Below, piece after piece: positions 42,045 to 49,819 of a DNA stretch of 55,286 nucleotides. This stretch comes from a virus. The DNA lies in IMG/VR virus record IMGVR_UViG_3300013099_000024, positions 1-55,286 of that record; one strand, 5' to 3'. The notes under the pieces are model-generated. The model ran no database searches and was not told where the DNA came from. It saw only the letters and a list, made by a program, of their open reading frames with translations. The position numbers and the translations under genes are program-made. Within the stretch, counting starts at the first letter, position 1; each line of letters starts with the position of its first letter.

Positions 42045-42494
42045 TCAGCCCTCCATCACCAAAGACGTGCCCATCCTCTTCACAGGCTTGGCTGCCTTCA
42101 ATCGCTCCAACAACACATTCCTCAACTGCCTGTTATCCACCTCTCTCTCCACTGCTTCAATCACTACAGGCATTACCATATCCTTCAATTCCTCCAGTCC
42201 AAATCCTACTGGCAGCAATGGATCAGACACCTCGATGTAGTTAGTGGCAAATTCAATACGTAGACTACCACTTTCAACTACAATCACATCCTCCTTCAAT
42301 AATCCTCCCACCTTCACCAACACTTCCACTGCCTCCCTCACTTCTTCCTCCGACACAAGCGGCTCAGTCCTCATTACGGTTTGCAATTCATCCCACGAAA
42401 TGATGCCTTTACGATAGGCTTCCCATAGGCTTTGGTCATCGATCTCCCATAGCTTCGGAGTAGCAGATAACTTCCAATCTCGGTACCAAGGCAT
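42045..42494 (-). CDS. Unknown protein, paralogue family B
   Basis: A 149-residue protein, ATG 42494 behind GAGGTGATGTG. Shares its plan with 45535-45921: WYRDW front, LWEAYRKGIISWDELQ (compare FRRAYENGIITREEYE), VSEEEVREAVEVLVKVGGLL, then an IEF-NYIEVSDP strand and a helical end with LRNVLLERL. Two copies suggest lineage-specific duplication. Function unknown. Confidence 0.6.
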   Translation of the reverse strand: MPWYRDWKLSATPKLWEIDDQSLWEAYRKGIISWDELQTVMRTEPLVSEEEVREAVEVLVKVGGLLKEDVIVVESGSLRIEFATNYIEVSDPLLPVGFGLEELKDMVMPVVIEAVEREVDNRQLRNVLLERLKAAKPVKRMGTSLVMEG

Positions 42495-42670
42495 CACATC
42501 ACCTCGACAGTGAATATAATGCCTCTGCACTCCAATTCGTCGACAAGCTCTTCGCTGTAGGGTAGTACTACGGCCTCTCGATCACCGTCACAATAGCCTC
42601 CGAATGCTTCCATGAAGTCGTAGATGTCCATTAGGCTGGCTACTTCATAACCTACCAGGATGCGTTTCAT
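42494..42670 (-). CDS. 58-residue unknown protein
   Basis: ATG 42670; KRILVGYEVASLMDIYDFMEAFGGYCDGDREAVVLPYSEELVDEL (beta-helix-beta-helix, read in pieces LVGYEVASLMD, AVVLPYSEEL). Its first bases overlap the end of the homing endonuclease gene, which seems to have landed just in front of it. Confidence 0.5.
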   Translation of the reverse strand: MKRILVGYEVASLMDIYDFMEAFGGYCDGDREAVVLPYSEELVDELECRGIIFTVEVM

Positions 42671-43412
42671 AACAGTCATCATCCCTCAATTCCTCAGGCC
42701 ATTTGATACATGGACGAATCCAACATAAGAATCTTTTTACTTCCCCTTTACCTCCCCTCAATCTCAAATTTTCCATCCTAACTTTAGGATGTGATACCCA
42801 GCGCTTTACATCGAAATTATGTTGACACAATATGCTTTCTACTACATCCATTAGCTTGGTATTTGTATTACATACGACGTGTACATACCATGAATATCCA
42901 TTGAAGTAAATGCATCCTTCGCTCTCATATAGACCTCTCACAAATGCTCCTTGTAAATCAGGAGACCATCGTAACGGTTCGTCTATGGGTGTTTGTGTTA
43001 ACCGCTCATACAATTGTTTGCTGTAGCAAAACACTCGGTATAGTTTGTATTCATACAATTTCGGATTCAGACCAAGCCGTTTGAGCACATCTCTAACGCT
43101 ACATGCAAACTCGTAATCTTTGACCTGTAATTGAAAGCCATAGCTGTACATCTCTTCATTTCGAAACACTGAACCGTCCCCCAAATACACTCCGAAGATG
43201 TATGCCAAATCCTCCGTTATCTCGTCTGGTAATTTCTTCTCACATCTTAACCTTGTCGCCTCTCTACGATTGCGTCGAGGTATGCCATACATAGCCATCC
43301 AATCCCAAACTGTAGTGTACGATACTCCCAATCGTTTAGCTATCTGGTTGATACTCAAGCCTTCTTCCCAATACATACGATATAGGTCCTCCTTCGAAAT
43401 TCTCCTCGTCAT
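42645..43412 (-). CDS. Free-standing LAGLIDADG homing endonuclease
   Basis: A 255-residue protein, ATG 43412. N-terminal HTH: LSINQIAKRLGVSYTTVWDWM (in pieces). Two LAGLIDADG helices: LAYIFGVYLGDGSVF (about 70) and LQGAFVRGLYESEGCIY (about 158), with acidic D and E metal ligands. No intein or intron frame is around it, so it is a free-standing selfish gene that cuts an empty allele. It is flanked upstream by a hairpin with T9 loop. Confidence 0.8.
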   Translation of the reverse strand: MTRRISKEDLYRMYWEEGLSINQIAKRLGVSYTTVWDWMAMYGIPRRNRREATRLRCEKKLPDEITEDLAYIFGVYLGDGSVFRNEEMYSYGFQLQVKDYEFACSVRDVLKRLGLNPKLYEYKLYRVFCYSKQLYERLTQTPIDEPLRWSPDLQGAFVRGLYESEGCIYFNGYSWYVHVVCNTNTKLMDVVESILCQHNFDVKRWVSHPKVRMENLRLRGGKGEVKRFLCWIRPCIKWPEELRDDDCYETHPGRL

Positions 43413-43433
43413 GAGAATTTCACAATTTTGCCT

Positions 43434-43475
43434 GAATAACTACCAAATCACCAAAAAAAAATGGTGAAGTTATTC
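43434..43475 (-). terminator. Nested hairpin with nine-T loop
   Basis: GAATAACT (43434-43441) pairs with AGTTATTC (43468-43475), and inside TCACC/GGTGA (43448-43452, 43463-43467) encloses A9 on the plus strand, T9 on the minus strand. Lies between the paralogue-A gene at 43470 and the endonuclease start. A terminator, or the mark of endonuclease gene insertion. Confidence 0.5.
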
Positions 43476-43778
43476 ATCCTTCTGCTTCATGTCTATTACT
43501 ACGATGCTTCCAGACTCATCGATCCCAAACGCAAATCCTGCAGTCTTCGCCGACAATGCCATCCTCACTTTGCTGTAGATTTGCCTTCTATCAATACCCC
43601 ATCGTTCGTGGTAATTATTCTCCCTAAAATAGGCAACGATGTCCCTGAGCTTCATGTACTTCCTTCCGGCCATCAACTTCCTAACTTCCTGTCTGATTGT
43701 TTCACTCACACCACTGCGACTTCTAACACCCAATTTCTTCAGTTCCTCATACCTCTTTATCATCTCTTTCACATCCAT
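43470..43778 (-). CDS. Small DNA-binding protein (paralogue family A)
   Basis: A 102-residue protein, ATG 43778 behind GGAGGTGATGCGTG. VKEMIKRYEELKKLGVRSR, TIRQEVRKLM, a middle RDIVAYFRENNYHERW and a closing FGIDESGSIVVI. Same order as the genes at 38403 and 52454. Ends inside a hairpin terminator. Confidence 0.55.
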   Translation of the reverse strand: MDVKEMIKRYEELKKLGVRSRSGVSETIRQEVRKLMAGRKYMKLRDIVAYFRENNYHERWGIDRRQIYSKVRMALSAKTAGFAFGIDESGSIVVIDMKQKDE

Positions 43779-43792
43779 CACGCATCACCTCC

Positions 43793-43930
43793 TCATAGTG
43801 GCAAGCACTCCGGGTGTACATACATATAGTCTTCCTCGACTATAAACTCATCATCTGATACATATCCAAACCTGATCTGATAGCATCTCTCCCCTTCCAC
43901 AATTTCTTGACCACAAACATCACATTTCAT
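43793..43930 (-). CDS. 45-residue zinc protein
   Basis: ATG 43930; MKCDVCGQEIVEGERC ... YMYVHPECLPL, a C-x2-C ... C ... H-x2-C finger like those of small phage treble-clef proteins. The stop is before the SD of the next gene. Confidence 0.6.
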   Translation of the reverse strand: MKCDVCGQEIVEGERCYQIRFGYVSDDEFIVEEDYMYVHPECLPL

Positions 43931-43934
43931 CTAT

Positions 43935-44102
43935 TCAACACCACCCTAACCTCCTCCACATACAGCCAAAGGTCATCGCCGCACACGCTACCTTGACAGA
44001 TTCGTCTTCAATCTTCATACTTATATACTCCATCCATTTCCTACCTTCATCAGTTTTCATCCATTCCTCAAACTCTCTAACCATATCCTCATCCATCTTC
44101 AT
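43935..44102 (-). CDS. 55-residue unknown helical protein
   Basis: ATG 44102 with GAGGTGAGATTC upstream. Met- and acid-rich helices (DMVREFEEWMKTDEGRKWMEY) and a Cys-containing end FGCMWRRLGWC. Unknown. Confidence 0.5.
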   Translation of the reverse strand: MKMDEDMVREFEEWMKTDEGRKWMEYISMKIEDESVKVACAAMTFGCMWRRLGWC

Positions 44103-44163
44103 TTTGAATCTCACCTCTAATTACCTTCTCCACGATCTCCTTATGTCTCCTCCACAACTTCAT
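44089..44163 (-). CDS. 24-residue ORF, start uncertain
   Basis: ATG 44163 gives LWRRHKEIVEKVIRGE; the same frame is open upstream for 20 codons (WYDQEVYSEGHGWETDP) but without a standard start. The overlap with the next SD is like that of true genes here. Weak call; perhaps an ATT start or a broken gene. Confidence 0.3.
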   Translation of the reverse strand: MKLWRRHKEIVEKVIRGEIQNEDG

Positions 44164-44219
44164 TGGATCGGTCTCCCATCCATGACCTTCCGAATAGACC
44201 TCTTGATCATACCAAATGC

Positions 44220-44405
44220 TTACCTCATCTCCCTAAATACTCCAGTCTCAGCACACCTACCTACTCCAATCGGAATGTCCCAAGCCACTGTCGACACCCA
44301 GACACCCTTATGTTCAATCCATGTCTGATAGCACACCAACCTTTGGTCATATTTATCACTTCCTCCTTCTCTTTGCCTTCTCAACCGCACTATATGAGGA
44401 TACAC
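44220..44405 (-). CDS. 61-residue unknown protein
   Basis: GTG 44405 (SD GAGGATCA) lies inside the zinc-finger gene upstream in another frame. The C-terminal part reads like a real protein: RLVCYQTWIEHKGVWVSTVAWDIPIGVG. The start is not sure; the first 18 residues overlap coding sequence and are basic. Confidence 0.45.
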   Translation of the reverse strand: MYPHIVRLRRQREGGSDKYDQRLVCYQTWIEHKGVWVSTVAWDIPIGVGRCAETGVFREMR

Positions 44406-44517
44406 TGATCCTCAAATGTTTAGGAGGATAGCCAGTAGGCCATCCTCCGCACATTCTGAGGTGATGTCTCCATCTGGATTTCCTCACATACACTCCACAC
44501 TTAGGGCAGATAGGCAT
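44356..44517 (-). CDS. 53-residue C2HC zinc-finger protein
   Basis: ATG 44517 after GGTGAGGACGG. ICPKCGVYVRKSRWRHHLRMCGG has C-x2-C-x12-H-x4-C, a classic DNA-binding zinc-finger spacing, followed by a basic tail ending KAKRRRK. One of the few small proteins here with a finger of the TFIIIA-like shape. Confidence 0.6.
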   Translation of the reverse strand: MPICPKCGVYVRKSRWRHHLRMCGGWPTGYPPKHLRISVSSYSAVEKAKRRRK

Positions 44518-44527
44518 CCGTCCTCAC

Positions 44528-44932
44528 CTACTCACAGTACACTTCTATGTCCATCAGCCTACAGCTTTCCGTCTTCCAATCGTACATCATACATTCTTCC
44601 CTCAAACAATCCTCCCTGGTCAATGGACACTTGCGCCTGTCTTCGATTTGTAACTCATACTTCAAATACCTCATCGCAGTTTCTACCTTTCCATATGTAT
44701 CCAGCAACCATCTGCTAAATCTCTCAATATCCCTCCTCACCATTCCAATGACATCCATGATTTCTCTCTCGCCTACATCATACCTCAGTTCCACACACTT
44801 CAGAGTCTTCATCACCGTCACATCGTCTGCCTCCCACTCTACATCTACCTTGCCTAACGACACCCAATGCTTGCACTGTAGTCGGACTTCCAATGTGTGT
44901 TCATCTACTATGTCTACTTCCACCTTAAACAA
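44528..44932 (-). CDS. Unknown protein with CPLT Cys motif (paralogue family C)
   Basis: A 134-residue protein, TTG 44932 behind AGGTGATGACAG. Beta-rich front (FKVEVDIVDEHTLEVRL), long helix, then KCPLTREDCLREECMMYDWKTESCRL. The gene at 45938 has the same order and ending (CPLTGVECTPRCKWY ... DCCLL). The C-x6-C-x4-C-x8-C tail is a small metal-binding knot seen in phage proteins. Confidence 0.55.
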   Translation of the reverse strand: MFKVEVDIVDEHTLEVRLQCKHWVSLGKVDVEWEADDVTVMKTLKCVELRYDVGEREIMDVIGMVRRDIERFSRWLLDTYGKVETAMRYLKYELQIEDRRKCPLTREDCLREECMMYDWKTESCRLMDIEVYCE

Positions 44933-44938
44933 CTGTCA

Positions 44939-45184
44939 TCACCTCACATTACATTCTTCCCTCAGTTTACACACATCACAAAACCTTTCCTCCATTCCTT
45001 CGAATCTGATGGGCACTAGCCATCGACCGTTTTTGGTGCAACAGACACAATCGCAGTTTGGTATTGGATACGGTCTTAGGAATGCTTTAGAATCTCTCAA
45101 CGCTATACCGTCATGGTGAGGACATTTCTCGCATTCTTCTAAACTTTTCTTCTCTCCATCTGGACATTCAACCCAATACTCCAT
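44939..45184 (-). CDS. Cys-rich protein
   Basis: An 81-residue protein, ATG 45184, SD GAGGTGACAATAAC. Ten Cys in pairs: VECPDG, CEKCPHH, NCDCVCC and FCDVCKLREEC. Two zinc or iron-sulfur sites are plausible. Unknown. Confidence 0.6.
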   Translation of the reverse strand: MEYWVECPDGEKKSLEECEKCPHHDGIALRDSKAFLRPYPIPNCDCVCCTKNGRWLVPIRFEGMEERFCDVCKLREECNVR

Positions 45185-45196
45185 GTTATTGTCACC

Positions 45197-45538
45197 TCAC
45201 TCAAACAACAAATCCGTTACCACCAACCTAAACTCGTCATTGACCACATGCGTTACCCACACCACCACATACGAATCTGCAAACCATGGTTCATCTCGAC
45301 CCAACACTCTACACAAGTCACCTAGCGTCATTACCAAGAACTCGCCATCGCCAGCAGGATGCTCCTCAACGACCTTGGCCTCTCTCTCCAGCTGTCTCAC
45401 TTTCTCGAGGTCTACAATTCCCACATCCCAGATATTAAACAATCCGTGGCCATCCACAGTCACCAACATGTCTTTACACTCGACCTCACAGACATCCCTA
45501 CCTGAGCCTACACCGAACCTCCTCAGACCTAACCTCAT
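45197..45538 (-). CDS. Unknown protein (paralogue family D)
   Basis: A 113-residue protein, ATG 45538. VECKDMLV ... VGIVDLEKVRQLEREAKVVEE then beta strands. The LEKVRQLEREAKVVE stretch and following strand order recur at 47948 (EEEVKRLEREGEVVD) and 50313 (EEEVEKIGKLEEEGEVV). Unknown. Confidence 0.55.
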   Translation of the reverse strand: MRLGLRRFGVGSGRDVCEVECKDMLVTVDGHGLFNIWDVGIVDLEKVRQLEREAKVVEEHPAGDGEFLVMTLGDLCRVLGRDEPWFADSYVVVWVTHVVNDEFRLVVTDLLFE

Positions 45539-45921
45539 ACCTCTCTCACCCAACCTTCGATTACCAATCTCTCTATCAACCTCTCCTTCAGCTCCCTATC
45601 TTCCACTTCCTCTTCCACCAACCTCCTTGGATCTCTAATGCCATATACCTCAATTTGTTTTGATCCAAAGACTACAGCATTTCCCTTACCATCATACACC
45701 ACTGGACACTTGACCTTCCGCAACACTCCCATCTTAGCCATGGCCTCCATCGTCAAGCAAATTTTCTCTTCATCCACCCCCTCCACATTGCTAATTGCTG
45801 CTTCATACTCCTCCCTTGTAATAATTCCGTTCTCGTAGGCTCTCCTAAAATCCTCACTTGACAGTTGCAACAACCTCTCTTTCTCCACAGTCTCAAACCT
45901 TTCCTCCCAATCAATTGGCAT
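45535..45921 (-). CDS. Unknown protein, paralogue family B
   Basis: A 128-residue protein, ATG 45921 behind AGGAGGTGATAGTAT. FRRAYENGIITREEYEAAI, DEEKICLTMEAMAKMGVLRKV, VVFGSKQIEVYGI and ELKERLIERLV correspond to the gene at 42045. Start and stop coupled to neighbours. Confidence 0.6.
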   Translation of the reverse strand: MPIDWEERFETVEKERLLQLSSEDFRRAYENGIITREEYEAAISNVEGVDEEKICLTMEAMAKMGVLRKVKCPVVYDGKGNAVVFGSKQIEVYGIRDPRRLVEEEVEDRELKERLIERLVIEGWVREV

Positions 45922-45937
45922 ATACTATCACCTCCTA

Positions 45938-46354
45938 TCAGATTTGGTTTACATCCACCCTCAACAAACAACAATCCCATGGTCTATAATACCACTTACA
46001 CCTCGGAGTACACTCAACTCCTGTTAATGGGCAAATCTCTACATTCACCACATTATATTTGGCTTTCAACTTCTCCACCAACTCTTCCATAGGCCTCGCC
46101 AATTCGTGTATAACCTCTCGTATCCTATCAATGTCATGTTCTATGGCCTTCTTTGCCTCTCCAACATCCGATACCTCATAATCTAGTCTTATACAATTGA
46201 GTTCCTTAGCAAACGATATCTTATCGACTGTCAAATCCCTTAGTAAATCCTTTGCCATTCTCTCCAATTCGACACAAATCCACCTATCTGTATATATCCA
46301 TACTGATAATTTGCAACCCTCCAGAACTTCTATTTCGACTTCAAATCTCGGCAT
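45938..46354 (-). CDS. Unknown protein with CPLT Cys motif (paralogue family C)
   Basis: A 138-residue protein. FEVEIEVLEGCKLSVWIYTDRWICVELE front, long helix EAKKAIEHDIDRIREVIHEL, Cys end EICPLTGVECTPRCKWYYRPWDCCLL. Sister of the gene at 44528. ATG 46354. Confidence 0.55.
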   Translation of the reverse strand: MPRFEVEIEVLEGCKLSVWIYTDRWICVELERMAKDLLRDLTVDKISFAKELNCIRLDYEVSDVGEAKKAIEHDIDRIREVIHELARPMEELVEKLKAKYNVVNVEICPLTGVECTPRCKWYYRPWDCCLLRVDVNQI

Positions 46355-46541
46355 ACGACATTACCTCCTCTACAAACGCATCCAACACGTTCTCCTCAAT
46401 CTCTAACCCAACATACTCAACGAACTTCCGAAGAATCTCCCTTAATGCCAAAATCCATCTTGCCTTCTCCAACTCTTCCAAACTGATCCATTCACCCTTC
46501 TCGAATGCCTCCACAATTGTCTCAGCTTCTTCGACTTTCAC
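46341..46541 (-). CDS. 66-residue acidic helical protein
   Basis: GTG 46541 overlaps the stop of the winged-helix gene (GTGA). EAETIVEAFEKGEWISLEELEKARWILALREILRKFVEYV is nearly all helix (read in pieces). Possibly a partner or antitoxin-like protein of its neighbour. Unknown. Confidence 0.5.
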   Translation of the reverse strand: MKVEEAETIVEAFEKGEWISLEELEKARWILALREILRKFVEYVGLEIEENVLDAFVEEVMSYAEI

Positions 46542-46804
46542 CTCCTCTCCAAATACTTCTCTCCTAACTCAGTCAAACAATAACATCCCCGTCTAACCCT
46601 GATCACATACCCTTTCCTCATCAACGCCGCCAACGCCTTCCTTACACCTTGCGTATTCCAATTTAACTCCCTTACAATCGTTCGCAGTGCACAGTTACCA
46701 TGTCGCTGAATAACTTTCAATACAAGCATCTGCATCACTGTACATCCCTCATGAACATCCTCTCGGTCTCTGGATGCAACCCCACCAGTTCGCTTGGCCA
46801 TCAT
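46538..46804 (-). CDS. Winged helix-turn-helix regulator
   Basis: An 88-residue protein, ATG 46804, SD GGAGGAAGTAATCGA. The DNA-binding part is LVLKVIQRHGNCALRTIVRELNWNTQGVRKALAALMRKGYVIRVRRGCYCLTELGEKYLE (in pieces: CALRTIVRELNWNTQGV, ALMRKGYVIRV), a MarR/ArsR-like wHTH. Confidence 0.65.
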   Translation of the reverse strand: MMAKRTGGVASRDREDVHEGCTVMQMLVLKVIQRHGNCALRTIVRELNWNTQGVRKALAALMRKGYVIRVRRGCYCLTELGEKYLERR

Positions 46805-47220
46805 TCGATTACTTCCTCCAACTCTTTCACTTTGGCTTTCACTCTCTCCACAAAATCCCAATACCTTTTCAACCACCATTGATAGACCTCATATTCACCC
46901 AATCTCTGCTCATTAGGTTCCATATCAATAATACGTCCTTCCTTGACAGCCTTCTCAATTGCTTCCTTAGTCACCCCCTTCATCCTTCCCTCTGTTGGAT
47001 AAGCCCAATACACCACCAAGCATGTCCAACCCTCCAGCACGGGCTCACATGGCAGACATACTTTCCAACCTTCCTCACCCTCACTATCACTCCATTTACC
47101 CTCGATAAACCCTCGATATCTCAACATCCAATACACATAAAAAGGATAGTGTATCAAGCTATCCCTGAAGTTACCAGTCTTCCACAACTTCACAACCCAA
47201 GGCAGCCTACCAGATTCCAT
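46801..47220 (-). CDS. Unknown Trp-rich protein
   Basis: A 139-residue protein, ATG 47220, with many Trp/Tyr (FYVYWMLRYRGFIEGKW, CLVVYWAYPTEGRMKG) and a helical end VERVKAKVKELEEVI. The stop overlaps the next gene. Unknown. Confidence 0.55.
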   Translation of the reverse strand: MESGRLPWVVKLWKTGNFRDSLIHYPFYVYWMLRYRGFIEGKWSDSEGEEGWKVCLPCEPVLEGWTCLVVYWAYPTEGRMKGVTKEAIEKAVKEGRIIDMEPNEQRLGEYEVYQWWLKRYWDFVERVKAKVKELEEVIE

Positions 47221-47437
47221 CCAATATCACCTTGACTTCCAACCTACCACTATTCACCACATATTTGATTTCCTTTACATCCTCATCTAACAGCCATACG
47301 CAACCACTATGAATGGCTACCAAAACCGTTCCAATCTTCAGCCAAACTTTACTTGCAGTATATGCTAATGTAGTCTCAATTACTCGACCCCTATGAATCC
47401 TCTCGAGAACCCACCTTCCTTCCTCTCCAAAAAACAT
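47207..47437 (-). CDS. 76-residue unknown beta-rich protein
   Basis: ATG 47437, with AAAGGTGATTTAGA upstream. WVLERIHRGRVIETTLAY, VWLKIGTVLVAIHSG and a helix-strand close. Stop overlaps the next gene. Unknown. Confidence 0.5.
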   Translation of the reverse strand: MFFGEEGRWVLERIHRGRVIETTLAYTASKVWLKIGTVLVAIHSGCVWLLDEDVKEIKYVVNSGRLEVKVILDGIW

Positions 47438-47443
47438 TCTAAA

Positions 47444-47623
47444 TCACCTTTCACGTTGCCTTACCAAATCTGCCACAATCCTTGCACACTCACTACAAAT
47501 CCAAGGTATCGGCAGGAACTCCTCATTCGCGATGACTTCCTCTTCCTCATCTACCGGAGAATTACATAACGCACAATATCTTTGGGCATACCCTCGGATA
47601 TTCCCATACCTAACTCGATCCAT
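47444..47623 (-). CDS. 59-residue zinc-ribbon protein
   Basis: ATG 47623 behind GAGGTGATGTGAA. YCALCNSPVDEEEEV ... PWICSECARIVADL, a complete ribbon. Stop is close to the next gene's SD. Unknown role. Confidence 0.6.
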   Translation of the reverse strand: MDRVRYGNIRGYAQRYCALCNSPVDEEEEVIANEEFLPIPWICSECARIVADLVRQRER

Positions 47624-47634
47624 TTCACATCACC

Positions 47635-47946
47635 TCAACCCCATACCAACTTTACCTCCCTATCTGGATCCTCCATATAATGCTTCCTCAACTCCTGCAA
47701 CGGCCATATCAATCTCATTGCACCCTCGATGTCTCCAATTTCCAAGTAAAATTGAACCCACTTCTTTAGGCTCTCCCAAATCTCATACAGTTTCACTACA
47801 ATTAATCCTTCCTCACCTACCTCTTCCATACCTCGTGCTCTACAAAAACTTACCAACCAATGGAGATGCTCTTCCTTGGCATTACACCCGATGTCGGCCA
47901 ACCATTCATCATTCCAATAATCCACTACCTTAATACAAATCCCCAT
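47635..47946 (-). CDS. 103-residue unknown helical protein
   Basis: ATG 47946 behind GGGTGATTAGG. CIKVVDYWNDEWLADIGC front, then HLHWLVSFCRARGM and long helices ending LQELRKHYME. Unknown; packed between zinc and family D genes. Confidence 0.5.
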   Translation of the reverse strand: MGICIKVVDYWNDEWLADIGCNAKEEHLHWLVSFCRARGMEEVGEEGLIVVKLYEIWESLKKWVQFYLEIGDIEGAMRLIWPLQELRKHYMEDPDREVKLVWG

Positions 47947-47947
47947 C

Positions 47948-48157
47948 CTAATCACCCACCTTTATCCTCAAAACCTCATACAACCCATCCCCATCCTCCA
48001 CTCCTTTAATCACATACACCTCTCTACCTACTATCACAACTTCGACGACTTCCCTTTCATCTACCTTCAAGTCCACAACCTCCCCCTCCCTTTCCAACCT
48101 CTTGACTTCCTCCTCACCAACTAACATTCCCTCAACTTCCATACTCCCGAACCTCAT
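47948..48157 (-). CDS. Unknown protein (paralogue family D)
   Basis: A 69-residue protein, ATG 48157 coupled to the upstream stop (ATGA). MEVEGMLVGEEEVKRLEREGEVVDLKV then VVEVVIVGREVYVIKG. Closely like 50313-50492. A small beta barrel with one helix. Unknown. Confidence 0.55.
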   Translation of the reverse strand: MRFGSMEVEGMLVGEEEVKRLEREGEVVDLKVDEREVVEVVIVGREVYVIKGVEDGDGLYEVLRIKVGD

Positions 48158-48354
48158 AGCATCGTCACCTCCTCCTGCGGAACTATCTCCACCTTATCCA
48201 TATCCAAATCCCCAGGCTTACCCAACCACAACCAACAAATCACCTTCAACGACCTCTCGTGCCACCTCTCTCTCGCCTACTTTGGCACACGAAAGATCAC
48301 TCTATCCTTCGACCCAGACCGTACTACACCTTCATTCCAATCTACAACTATCAC
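48154..48354 (-). pseudogene. 66-codon ORF with in-frame TAG
   Basis: GTG 48354, perfect SD GGGAGGTAGG. Reads VIVVDWNEGVVRSGSKDRVIFRVPK, TAG at 48279-48277, then in the same frame ARERWHERSLKVICWLWLGKPGDL ... to TGA 48154, which overlaps the next ATG. The second part has no start with SD at its head (GTG 48243 region possible). Sense frame and coupling argue for one gene with an amber codon: mutated, suppressed or misread. Confidence 0.5.
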
Positions 48355-48355
48355 A

Positions 48356-48838
48356 CTACCTACCTCCCATCATCCTCCAAATCTCCAAATATCTCCGCAA
48401 CTCAAAATCTGGCTTCAACTGCCTCACTTCCTCCACCACCTTCACCACATTCGGATCCCTCATCATTGCTTCCTCATCAAACGCATGAATCTCCGCCATC
48501 TGCCTGAGCCTCTGCACCAACTTCTGCAACCTGGCCAACCTCTGTTCCAGGCGGATGTCCTCCAGCTGTCCGCGCAACCTCCTTTCCAACTCCTCCAACA
48601 TCTTCAACCTATCCCTCAACTCCGCTATCTGCCTCTCAATCGCCCTCTTATTCTCCTCAATCACCCTCAACTGATCCTCTACAACCCTCTCCTTCAACAC
48701 CATCCTCCAATCCTCACTCCCAGTCGCTCCTATCGCCGCTCTCAATGCTATATCCAACAACTCACTCGGCTTCAATCCCATCGCTTTCACCGCCTTATAC
48801 AGTTCTGCATCCGCCGTCAGAGTGACCGTCTGTCGCAC
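48356..48838 (-). CDS. RHH/coiled-coil regulator-like protein
   Basis: A 160-residue protein; GTG 48838 is set by GAGGTGAT four bases before. N terminus RQTVTLTADAELYKAVKAMGLKPSELLDIAL is a ribbon-helix-helix pattern (as in CcdA/MetJ-like regulators). Residues about 55-110 form a long coiled coil. The end is helical and basic. Likely a multimeric DNA-binding protein. Confidence 0.6.
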   Translation of the reverse strand: MRQTVTLTADAELYKAVKAMGLKPSELLDIALRAAIGATGSEDWRMVLKERVVEDQLRVIEENKRAIERQIAELRDRLKMLEELERRLRGQLEDIRLEQRLARLQKLVQRLRQMAEIHAFDEEAMMRDPNVVKVVEEVRQLKPDFELRRYLEIWRMMGGR

Positions 48839-48849
48839 ATCAATCACCT

Positions 48850-49320
48850 CTAGACATATTTCACCCTAACAAAGTCACATACCATTCCATCAGATATCAC
48901 TGCTGCCAATTTCAGATTTCTAAGCACCCGAAGCTTGTATTTGCCTCCTGAGTAATCGAATACTTTCTGCCCTTCACGATATATTTCAACTACACAACCC
49001 ATGTAACTTCCATCAGTATAAGAATACACCTCATATTGTGGTGCTGAGTTAATCTCCCGATAAATTAGAACTTCTTGGTTTCGCTTGACTTTCCACTTCG
49101 AATGAACGGTGGCGTCCGTTTTGAACAGCGGTCTTCCGCGGACTACTTGAACCTCGCCGTATGTAATTGCAACTATTAGATCTGGTGCTGGATTGTACAC
49201 TTCGCCCTTAGCCGGAATCCAAATTACATTCTCGTCCTTTCCAAGCTCATACACTCCATCGCTTCGTCCTCCAAATTGAACCACTTTCTTACCGTCAATC
49301 TCGTAAATTCCACCCATCAT
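48850..49320 (-). CDS. Unknown beta-rich protein, first gene after the repeat region
   Basis: A 156-residue protein, ATG 49320 (ATG 49317 possible), SD AAGGAGGTGTTTTAG. Repeated short strands (IYEIDGKKVVQFG, VYELGKDENVIWI, YKLRVLRNLKLAAVI) suggest a beta sandwich. It is the first reading frame downstream of the 49.3-49.8 kb repeats and so probably controlled by them. Confidence 0.55.
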   Translation of the reverse strand: MMGGIYEIDGKKVVQFGGRSDGVYELGKDENVIWIPAKGEVYNPAPDLIVAITYGEVQVVRGRPLFKTDATVHSKWKVKRNQEVLIYREINSAPQYEVYSYTDGSYMGCVVEIYREGQKVFDYSGGKYKLRVLRNLKLAAVISDGMVCDFVRVKYV

Positions 49321-49344
49321 CACTAAAACACCTCCTTATACAGC

Positions 49345-49790
49345 AGACTTTTCGTTTATCCGTCACGAATCATCCAAAAACTTTTCGCTTTCATACCACA
49401 GGATTAATCTTCAGATAAAGATCCATGAAAAACACCTTAGGACATGTGTCAAATGCCATTTGCATACATCTTTATGTATTTGCAGATGTGCAACCGTTTG
49501 TGTTTTTGTGAAGAGAAAGAGTCATATCTGTCATGGATGATCCGCAGACTTTGTGTTTTCCGAAATGATTGGAGCATTCTATGTCCACAATTGATCCGCA
49601 AAACTTTTGTTTTCACGATTGCACACACCATTTCCATCATGATTGATCGTTGCATCGATCTATCACAAATCATCTGCAAACTTGAAGTCTTTCCATCACG
49701 ATTGATCCATGCAAACATTTCGCTTTTCTGTGAGACTCTTCACCTTTCCATCACGATTGATCCACACACAACCTTTCTTCATCCAAACCA
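49345..49790 (-). repeat. Non-coding array of degenerate direct repeats (origin or operator candidate)
   Basis: About 500 bases without a believable gene. On the minus strand an approximate unit (G)TTTGCGGATCAATCGTGATGG followed by A/G-rich GAAAA(G/C)AAA recurs about seven times, 30-60 bases apart. Best copies: near 49757, 49702, 49641, 49587 and 49537; the last is near 49352. Long, irregular spacing and decay rule out CRISPR. Iteron-type origin or multi-site operator for the gene at 49320 are the leading ideas. Confidence 0.55.
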
Positions 49791-49819
49791 CAACTCCACT
49801 GTGTCTGTCATGACTCAAC

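Noticed and set aside
48277-48279. Pyrrolysine at UAG
   Set aside because: TAG ends several normal genes here (for example 37435, 41105) and other interrupted frames have TAA or TGA.
49345-49790. CRISPR array
   Set aside because: Repeats are degenerate, unevenly spaced (about 28-70 bases) and the intervals are partly similar; no leader or cas genes.
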